Source: Clostridium sp.
GTDB lineage: Bacteria > Bacillota_A > Clostridia > Lachnospirales > Lachnospiraceae
Direction of reading: 5' to 3'
Assembly: GCA_023666975.1 (NCBI GenBank)
Contig: JAMPAW010000114.1
Location: 1 to 10,880 of the forward strand
DNA: 10,880 nt
Part shown: positions 5,795 to 10,880 of the stretch, one piece after another
Numbering within the stretch: position 1 is the first letter of the stretch
Layout of the letters: the number at the start of each line of letters is the position of its first letter
The notes under the pieces: model-generated
What the model was told of the DNA's origin: nothing
Database searches by the model: none
The model's input: only the letters and a program-made list of their open reading frames with translations
Made by a program: the position numbers and the translations under genes

Positions 5795-7339
5795 TTGGAG
5801 TGGAAAGAGGCACTTGAGGATTTGGAAAGCCGCCGCAGCAGGGCAAGACTGGGAGGCGGACAGACAGCGATTGATAAGCAGCACGAAAAGGGTAAGCTGA
5901 CAGCGAGAGAACGACTGGATATACTGTTTGATGAAGGAACTTTTGTGGAAGTAAATGATTTGGCGGAGTCCAGAATTGATGACTTCGGTCTGGACAAAAA
6001 GCGGGTGCCGGGAGACGGCGTGGTTACCGGTTACGGAAAGATTAACGGAAGAACGGTTTTTGCCTCCTCGGAAGATTTTACGGTTATCGGGGGCAGTCTT
6101 GGGGAATACCATTCCCGTAAAATTGTGCATATTCAGGATATGGCGCTGCGAATGAAATGTCCGATTGTTACGATTAATGACAGTGGTGGTGCCAGAATCG
6201 AAGAGGGAATTGATTCGTTAAGCGGATATTCTGGCATTTTTGAGCGCAATACGATTGCATCGGGTGTGATTCCGCAGATTGCAGTGATATTGGGACCGTG
6301 TTCGGGAGGAGCCTGTTATTCGCCTGCCATATGTGATTACATTTTTGTTGTTGATGAAACCAGTAAGATGTTTATCACCGGTCCGCAGGTAGTGAAAACG
6401 GTAATCGGTGAAGAGTTGAGTGCTGAGGAGCTGGGAGGGGCGATGACACATGCCACCAAATCCGGTGTAGCACATTTCCTCTATAAAAGCGAGAAAAATT
6501 GTCTTGGCGGGGTAAGGGAGCTTCTTTCTTATCTTCCTGACAACAATCAGGCTCCGTTGCCGACAAAGTCTGGAAAGTCCGTTGACCAGTGTAAAAATTT
6601 AGTCAATTTGGTGCCGGACAATAAGAAAAAGAGCTATGACGTCCATGATGTCATCAATGCGATGATTGACCGGGAGAGTTTTTTTGAGGTACAAAAGAAT
6701 TGGGCGAAAAATGCGGTTGTAGGTTTTGGTCGAATGGAGGGAAATACGGTTGGCTTTGTCTGTAATCAGGCAAATTTCAAGGGCGGTTCGCTGGATATTG
6801 ATGCCTCCGACAAAATGGCAAGATTTATTCGTTTTTGCGACTGTTTTAATATTCCGCTGGTTTCACTGATTGATGTACCGGCATTTCTGCCCGGTTCTGA
6901 GCAGGAGCATAATGGAATTATCCGCCATGGTGCCAAAATTTTATATGCTTATTCCGAGGCAACGGTGCCGAAGATTTCTGTCATTATGCGTAAGGCGTAT
7001 GGAGGTGCGTATATCGCAATGAATTCCAAGCATATGGGCGCAGATATTGTATATGCGTGGCCGATTGCAGAAATTGCAGTTATGGGTGCTGAGGGTGCGA
7101 TCAATATCATCGGCAGAAAACAAATTCAGGCGGCAGAGGATGCAGAGGCAAAACGGGCGGAGCTGATTGAGGAGTATGAGAATAAATTTTTAAATCCTTA
7201 TACCGCTGCCCGGCGGGGCTTTGTCGATGAGGTAATCCGGCCGGACGAGACGAAGGTGAGAATAATGGCTGCGTTGGAATTATTAAAGACAAAGCAGGTT
7301 ACAAGACCTTGGAAAAAGCATGGAAATATACCGTTATAA
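5795..7339 (+). CDS. mmdA: Biotin-dependent acyl-CoA carboxyltransferase / decarboxylase alpha subunit (MmdA/PccB type)
   Basis: The 514-residue protein is a full-length carboxyltransferase with two crotonase-like halves, as in propionyl-CoA carboxylase beta and methylmalonyl-CoA decarboxylase alpha. It moves a carboxyl group between an acyl-CoA and biotin on a carrier protein. The N-terminal mark is KQHEKGKLTARERLDILFDEG. The two oxyanion-hole pairs are visible: NDSGGARIEEG (128-138) with GPCSGGACYSPA (167-178), and DVPAFLPGSEQEHNGI (360-375) with RKAYGGAYIAM (399-409). The start is taken as TTG 5795, 8 nt after AGGAGG; the in-frame GTG at 5786 overlaps that site. No biotin carrier, beta (OadB/MmdB-like) or gamma subunit gene is in the window, so it must borrow partners encoded elsewhere. 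A Na+-pumping decarboxylase role is likely in an anaerobe, but a glutaconyl-CoA or propionyl-CoA role cannot be excluded; the symbol is by similarity only. Confidence 0.85.
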   Translation: MEWKEALEDLESRRSRARLGGGQTAIDKQHEKGKLTARERLDILFDEGTFVEVNDLAESRIDDFGLDKKRVPGDGVVTGYGKINGRTVFASSEDFTVIGGSLGEYHSRKIVHIQDMALRMKCPIVTINDSGGARIEEGIDSLSGYSGIFERNTIASGVIPQIAVILGPCSGGACYSPAICDYIFVVDETSKMFITGPQVVKTVIGEELSAEELGGAMTHATKSGVAHFLYKSEKNCLGGVRELLSYLPDNNQAPLPTKSGKSVDQCKNLVNLVPDNKKKSYDVHDVINAMIDRESFFEVQKNWAKNAVVGFGRMEGNTVGFVCNQANFKGGSLDIDASDKMARFIRFCDCFNIPLVSLIDVPAFLPGSEQEHNGIIRHGAKILYAYSEATVPKISVIMRKAYGGAYIAMNSKHMGADIVYAWPIAEIAVMGAEGAINIIGRKQIQAAEDAEAKRAELIEEYENKFLNPYTAARRGFVDEVIRPDETKVRIMAALELLKTKQVTRPWKKHGNIPL

Positions 7340-7359
7340 TGAAATGAAGGAGAGAGAAA

Positions 7360-8400
7360 ATGAGTAAGAAACAGACAACCTGGCTTATCGTGGCTGCGGC
7401 AGTGTTTATCGTGACAGGGGTAATCAGTGTGATTTCAAATGCGATTGCAGACAAAATGTTTACGGGGACAGAGGAAACAGCCGTTTCGGGATTTGAGAAT
7501 ATCATGAACAGCATTTACGGCGGGGACAGTTTTTCCGCATTAGATGATATGCCGGTCACGGAGAGCTTCATTGCCGTGCTGCCGATAGAGGGAACCATTC
7601 AGGCATCCGGAAGCAGTACCGGTCTGTATAGTGCCAGTGTGGGTTACAATCATGATTTGCTGATAGAATATGTGAACCGTTTAATGAACAACACCCAAAA
7701 CAAAGGCATTGTTTTACGGTTGGATACACCGGGAGGAACGGTTTACGAGGCTGATGAATTATATTTAAAACTGAAGGAATACAAGGAAAAGACGGGCCGG
7801 CCAATCTGGGCATACATGGAGAGCACATGTTGTTCGGGCGGTGTTTACATCGCTTCCAGTGCTGATGAGCAGTATGCAAACCGCATTACGACTACAGGCT
7901 CCATTGGTGTTATCATGAGTACTTATGATATGTCGGGTCTGTATGAGAAGCTGGGGATAAAAGAGGTCAATATCGTGTCGGCAAAGAATAAGGATATGGG
8001 TACCGCCGCCAAACCGATGACCGGAGAACAGCTGGGTATTTATCAGTCTATTGTCGATGAATATTATGAGCAGTTTGTCAATATTGTGGCAGACGGACGG
8101 GGAATGTCTGTGGACGAGGTAAAGAAGCTGGCAGACGGACGGATTTATACTGCCAAGCAGGCGGAGGAAAATGGTCTGATTGACGGAATCATGGGTTCTG
8201 AGGAGTTTGATGCGTATGTGCGGGAACAAAGCGGGGTACAAAACTTTTATCAGCCAAAGAGTTCCGTTGGATATTTGGCGGAGCTGATGGGAGCTGCCGC
8301 TGCCTCGAAAGAAAAATCAGAATCAGAGGTACTTGTGGATTTGATGAGCCAGTTAGGAAGCGGGGTGCCAATGTATTATGCAAAACCAGTGGGAGAATAA
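7360..8400 (+). CDS. sppA: SppA-type signal peptide peptidase (S49 family)
   Basis: The 346-residue protein is an S49 serine protease that cuts leftover signal peptides in or at the membrane. It has one N-terminal membrane anchor (about residues 7-29, LIVAAAVFIVTGVISV) with the catalytic part outside. Typical marks are VLPIEGTI (73-80), GIVLRLDTPGGTV (116-128), MESTCCSGGVYIASSADE (153-170) with the likely nucleophile Ser159, TTGSIGVI (178-185) and NKDMG (210-214) with the likely base Lys211. The length suits the short Bacillus-type SppA rather than the double-domain E. coli enzyme. AAGGAGAG lies about 6 nt before the ATG and 21 nt separate it from the carboxyltransferase gene, so they share a transcript. 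The 3' end overlaps the RDD gene by 23 nt. Confidence 0.9.
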   Translation: MSKKQTTWLIVAAAVFIVTGVISVISNAIADKMFTGTEETAVSGFENIMNSIYGGDSFSALDDMPVTESFIAVLPIEGTIQASGSSTGLYSASVGYNHDLLIEYVNRLMNNTQNKGIVLRLDTPGGTVYEADELYLKLKEYKEKTGRPIWAYMESTCCSGGVYIASSADEQYANRITTTGSIGVIMSTYDMSGLYEKLGIKEVNIVSAKNKDMGTAAKPMTGEQLGIYQSIVDEYYEQFVNIVADGRGMSVDEVKKLADGRIYTAKQAEENGLIDGIMGSEEFDAYVREQSGVQNFYQPKSSVGYLAELMGAAAASKEKSESEVLVDLMSQLGSGVPMYYAKPVGE

Positions 8401-9022
8401 TATTTATGCCGAACCGGCATCGGCAGTTCCGTCCGCAGATGGAGGACAGGCCGATGTGGTATATGCCGGCTTCTTTGTCCGGCTGATGGCTTTTGCCGTT
8501 GACAGTCTGATTGCTGCATTGATTATCAGTATTATCGGACTGCCGATTGCCATAAGGGCAAGCTTTGGGGGCGGTTCCTCATTTTGGACCTCCAATTTCA
8601 TTTTTGATTATTCACTAATCGATGTGTTGAAATATTTGGGCGTGACAGCCTATTTTGTGCTGTTGACGTACTTTTCCCATTCTACGCTGGGTAAAATGCT
8701 CTTTCGTTTGGAGGTAGTTACCGGCGACGGTGAATGGACATTTGTAAATATTTTATATCGGGAGACAGTGGGACGTTTTCTGTCTTCTATCTTGAATATT
8801 GGATATCTGGCTGTACTGGTAACGCAGAGAAAGCAGGGTTTTCATGATATGCTGTGTGATACCAACGTCGTATATGCCAAAATGGCACCGGTCAGAGCGG
8901 CGAAACCGAATGCAGCCGCAGCCCGGCAGACAGAGACAGACAAACCGGTTTCCGCTTTTGAACTGCCGGAAAGCCACCCAATATCCACGGCTCAGGAACC
9001 AGTAAAGCAGGAAGATGAATAA
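8378..9022 (+). CDS. RDD family membrane protein
   Basis: The 214-residue protein has the RDD layout: YAGFFVRLMAFAVDSLIAALI (29-49) opening the first membrane helix with the conserved Arg and Asp, a second helix near 84-101 followed by the HSTLGKMLFRLEVV loop (101-114), a third helix near 132-149 and the closing RKQGFHDMLCDTNVVY (151-166). Residues 167-214 form a likely disordered tail rich in A, P, E and Q. The function of this family is mostly unknown; some members act as Na+/H+ antiporters. The start lies within the end of sppA (23-nt overlap), with a purine-rich AGGAAGCGGGG upstream, which points to coupled translation. It is the last gene before a strong terminator. Confidence 0.88.
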   Translation: MQNQWENNIYAEPASAVPSADGGQADVVYAGFFVRLMAFAVDSLIAALIISIIGLPIAIRASFGGGSSFWTSNFIFDYSLIDVLKYLGVTAYFVLLTYFSHSTLGKMLFRLEVVTGDGEWTFVNILYRETVGRFLSSILNIGYLAVLVTQRKQGFHDMLCDTNVVYAKMAPVRAAKPNAAAARQTETDKPVSAFELPESHPISTAQEPVKQEDE

Positions 9023-9026
9023 AATT

Positions 9027-9072
9027 AAAAATGCCGTCAATCCTATAGAAAAAAGGATTGGGGGCATTTTTT
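9027..9072 (+). terminator. Strong intrinsic terminator after the RDD gene
   Basis: Arms AAAAATGCC + CAATCCT (9027-9044) and AGGATTG + GGCATTTTTT (9054-9072) pair almost fully with a 2-nt interior mismatch and a 9-nt A-rich loop, ending in six T. The right arm also holds the G-rich ribosome binding site of the next gene. Confidence 0.88.
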
Positions 9073-9822
9073 GTGACCAAAAAAGTGAAAGTAAGTTTTT
9101 TGATTTTGGTGTGGAGCATTGTGGCCATTCAAATGTATGTAAATTATTGGGAGCAGGGGAAAAACGATACCTCTGTTATCACGGCATTTTCCGTAGTCGA
9201 AGATGACACGACCGAGGAGTGGATTAAGGGTTATGGTTATTTTGGCACGATGGAAATATCCGAAGCTGTTCGCAGGGATATGCTGGAGAACCTTGCGCAA
9301 AAGCTCGGCATAACCGATGATTATACTTTTAGCAGCGGGAGCGGTGACGGCTACGAAAAGATGATGCTGTCAAAAGAGGGAAGGTATGCGGCCACAGCAT
9401 TGCAGATTATCAGCATGGAACAGGAGGACGGTGAGCCGGAGCAATATATTGTCATGGAAATCCATACGGATAAGTCCGTTGCCGATGCGGTAAATCTTTA
9501 TCAGAGAATTAAGCGTGTCTATGAGGAGATTGGTGTGGAGGCACAAGTGAGCATGGAGGTAGAAACGGCAAAGTCTGGCGATTACATTGATGAGGACCGT
9601 GATTCGTTTGTCAGCGACTTTTTGAGTCTGATGAAAGCGAAACAGGTGGATACGATTAAGGAGAATGAAATTTATACCGTGTATGGCTATACGCGGTTAG
9701 AGGAGTCTTTTCTTACCTTAAACAAAAAGAAAGTCAATATTCAGCTTACGATGTCCTATGACGAGGAGAGAAATAAAACATATATAAAAATAGGTGTACC
9801 AATAGTCAATTCATCGTATTGA
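9073..9822 (+). CDS. YwmB-like membrane-anchored protein
   Basis: The 249-residue protein has an N-terminal signal anchor (KVKVSFLILVWSIVAIQMYV, residues 4-23) and an extracytoplasmic two-lobe alpha/beta body. The pattern resembles Bacillus YwmB: a first lobe with MLENLAQKLGI and a GRYAATALQIIS strand, a YIVMEIHTDK strand, and a second lobe ending with VNIQLTMSYDE and TYIKIGVPIV near the C-terminus, which recalls the GTPII end of that family. YwmB's role is not settled; in many Firmicutes it lies near cell-wall or sporulation genes. GTG 9073 is preferred over TTG 9058, because the latter lies inside the terminator stem and GGATTGGGGG then sits about 8 nt upstream of GTG. No own promoter is evident, so expression may depend on readthrough. 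Assignment is by pattern memory and moderate. Confidence 0.6.
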   Translation: MTKKVKVSFLILVWSIVAIQMYVNYWEQGKNDTSVITAFSVVEDDTTEEWIKGYGYFGTMEISEAVRRDMLENLAQKLGITDDYTFSSGSGDGYEKMMLSKEGRYAATALQIISMEQEDGEPEQYIVMEIHTDKSVADAVNLYQRIKRVYEEIGVEAQVSMEVETAKSGDYIDEDRDSFVSDFLSLMKAKQVDTIKENEIYTVYGYTRLEESFLTLNKKKVNIQLTMSYDEERNKTYIKIGVPIVNSSY

Positions 9823-9828
9823 TACACC
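9784..9828 (-). terminator. Minus-strand terminator for the hemolysin III gene, inside the YwmB-like 3' end
   Basis: GGTGTACCAATA (9793-9804) and TATTGATACACC (9817-9828) form a 12-bp stem with one mismatch and a 12-nt loop. Read on the minus strand it is followed at once by TATTTTTATA, while on the plus strand no T-run follows. It therefore suits termination of the convergent minus-strand gene, about 110 nt after its stop, and it spans the stop codon of the YwmB-like gene. Confidence 0.6.
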
Positions 9829-9938
9829 CAGCGACAGGCTGCTAGTTATGTGCAAAACTATGTTTTCTCAATTGTACAACTAGATTTTGGCAATAGTGAG
9901 TTTTGCTCATGACTAATAGGGGATGGAGTGAAATACAT
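9829..9938. other. Intergenic region between convergent genes
   Basis: About 110 bases without a gene. It holds a weak inverted repeat, CTAGTT (9842-9847) and AACTAG (9878-9883), followed by ATTTT on the plus strand, which may be a poor terminator for the YwmB-like gene, and a short TGAG-TTTTG-CTCA hairpin near 9897-9909. Nothing else is recognisable. Confidence 0.4.
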
Positions 9939-10607
9939 TTATGCCAGATAGTGATATACCAGTATAAAATGGCACATGCTCCCCAGCATGACAAAGCAGT
10001 GAAAAAGCTCGTGATTTCCGAAGTTTTTCCAGTTGAATTTTTTCAGCAGTGGAAGTTTTAAGGCATAAATGATTCCGCCTATGGTATAGATGATTCCGCC
10101 GGATAAAAGCCATAAAAATCCGGAGGGGGAAAGCTCCTTCATAATGGAGGAAAAGGCGAGAACCACCAGCCAGCCCATGCCAATGTACATCGCAGAGGAC
10201 AGCCAATGTGGACAGTTAATCCAGCAGATTTTGAAAATAGTACCGATAATGGTAATCGTCCATACCGTTGCCAGCAACGGAAGGCCAATATTTTTCGGTA
10301 ATATAATCAGGCAGATTGGCGTATAGGAACCGGCAATCATAACAAAAATCATGGCATGGTCAATCTTGCGCAGCAATGTATTTACCTTTTCCGAGATGTC
10401 AAAGGTATGGTAAATCGTGCTGGCACCATACAGACAAATCATGCTGACAATGAAAATGACAAACGCTCCAAGGTAGGAACTGTTGATTCCGTGAGAGGCC
10501 TTTAACAAAAGAGGTGTGGCTGCAAGGACGGCAATGATCATGCCGATAAAATGAGTCAGTGCACTTCCGGGGTCTTTTACTTTAAACAATGTGGTATTCA
10601 TAAACAT
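9939..10607 (-). CDS. Hemolysin III family (TrhA/YqfA-like, PAQR superfamily) membrane protein
   Basis: The 222-residue protein has about seven membrane helices and the conserved PAQR/HlyIII residues: KDPGSALTHFIGM at the N-terminus, ASTIYH (62-67, His67), KIDHAMIFVMIAGSYTPI (81-98, Asp83) and NHELFHCFVMLGSMCH (188-203, His189, His193, His203). The Ser and three His residues match the metal site seen in the superfamily. The usual E-x-x-N near the N-terminus is replaced by DPGS. Bacterial members are linked to membrane lipid or energy homeostasis (TrhA in B. subtilis); a haemolytic role is doubtful. The ATG at 10607 is preferred, with AAAGG 5 nt upstream; a GTG directly before it and an ATG two codons later are alternatives. 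It is a single-gene unit. Confidence 0.88.
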   Translation of the reverse strand: MFMNTTLFKVKDPGSALTHFIGMIIAVLAATPLLLKASHGINSSYLGAFVIFIVSMICLYGASTIYHTFDISEKVNTLLRKIDHAMIFVMIAGSYTPICLIILPKNIGLPLLATVWTITIIGTIFKICWINCPHWLSSAMYIGMGWLVVLAFSSIMKELSPSGFLWLLSGGIIYTIGGIIYALKLPLLKKFNWKNFGNHELFHCFVMLGSMCHFILVYHYLA

Positions 10608-10660
10608 CACAACCTTTCTTGGTTTCGATTATTCTAACTAAAAGTGATTAATAGCTCGTA

Positions 10661-10681
10661 ATGTAGTATTGAAAACTACAT
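10661..10681. repeat. 7-7-7 inverted repeat upstream of the hemolysin III gene (possible operator)
   Basis: ATGTAGT and ACTACAT are perfect inverted copies separated by 7 nt. The repeat lies about 55 nt upstream of the hemolysin III start and just downstream of a candidate promoter, a position suitable for repressor binding or for a 5' UTR hairpin. No known operator consensus fits. Confidence 0.4.
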
Positions 10682-10693
10682 ATCCTTGAGTTG

Positions 10694-10722
10694 ATATTAC
10701 CACTTAACCATAGAATGTGCAA
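10694..10722 (-). promoter_or_regulatory. Candidate promoter of the hemolysin III gene
   Basis: On the minus strand TTGCAC (10722-10717) and TAATAT (10699-10694) are spaced by 17 nt. Both boxes match the consensus only partly, so this is one plausible choice in an AT-rich region; a TAGAAT nearer the gene (near 10630-10636) lacks a good -35. Confidence 0.3.
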
Positions 10723-10880
10723 GTTCTTTTTTAAAAATAATGTAAATTTTATGAAAAAAACATGTAGTAATGGAAAATAGTAGGGCAATCGCTTAATATT
10801 TTTTATCACCATGATCCCGAAAAACAAATTTCTGCGCTCTGGCTCGTCATGTTATACTCGCGAACGAAATTGATTGCCGA
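10723..10880. other. Right end without a clear gene
   Basis: The first part is very AT-rich. From about 10800 to the edge the composition changes to more GC. A minus-strand frame is open from the edge to a TGA at 10806-10808 and reads AINFVREYNMTSQSAEICFS, which could be the tail of a gene outside the window, but 24 codons are too few to judge. A second ATGTAGTA copy (10762-10769) matches the left arm of the inverted repeat at 10661. Confidence 0.35.

Noticed and set aside
7765..8241. 158-codon minus-strand open frame opposite sppA
   Set aside because: It lies wholly inside a well-conserved sppA gene, shows no domain and has no ribosome site.
10784..10878. GGCAATC (10784-10790) and GATTGCC (10872-10878) as terminal inverted repeats of a small element
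   Set aside because: Seven bases, no target duplication and no transposase; it is compatible with chance.
1..10880. CRISPR array, tRNA, rRNA, insertion sequence or phage attachment site
   Set aside because: No regular spaced repeats, no tRNA-like cloverleaf with conserved T-loop, no rRNA segments and no complete transposase or integrase were seen.

Overview
The window looks like chromosomal DNA of a Clostridia member, most likely a Lachnospiraceae. The grounds are the moderate GC content with purine-rich Shine-Dalgarno sites, a flagellin-like protein next to a Maf-type flagellin glycosyltransferase, a C-terminal Rpn-family (PD-(D/E)XK nuclease/transposase-like) fragment with a GREE repeat, and a YwmB-like protein. 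The genus cannot be fixed from this sequence alone. All genes lie on the + strand except the last, a hemolysin III family membrane protein.

Left part (1-2886). The window opens inside an Rpn-family gene whose conserved C-terminal tail has been moved out of frame at an A6 run. A tight three-gene operon follows: an XRE-type regulator, an ABC-transporter-like protein that has lost its Walker A, signature and Walker B residues, and a six-helix ABC-2-like permease. The first two genes are 4 nt apart and the last two overlap by 4 nt. An AT-rich intrinsic terminator closes the operon and abuts a sigma-A-type promoter.

Middle (2915-5581). That promoter drives a 250-residue flagellin-like protein with flagellin D1 signatures, but with no ND0 segment, no D2/D3 domain and a highly charged C-terminus. 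A strong hairpin terminator separates it from a Maf-family (DUF115/MptE-like) glycosyltransferase, the type of enzyme that adds nonulosonic sugars to flagellin. The pair reads as a small glycosylated-flagellin-like module and is the most interesting part of the window, together with the degenerate ABC protein.

Right part (5608-9822). A near-consensus promoter (TTGACA-N17-TATAGT) lies upstream of a leader that holds a terminator-like hairpin. It is followed by a biotin-dependent carboxyltransferase (MmdA/PccB type) without its usual partner genes, an SppA-type signal peptide peptidase and an RDD membrane protein, all apparently one operon. A strong terminator ends the operon, and its right arm also carries the Shine-Dalgarno site of the next gene, a membrane-anchored YwmB-like protein.

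Right end (9784-10880). A hemolysin III/TrhA-like gene runs on the minus strand. Its likely terminator lies inside the 3' end of the convergent YwmB-like gene. Its upstream region holds a plausible promoter and a 7-7-7 inverted repeat. The last roughly 180 bases hold no convincing gene.
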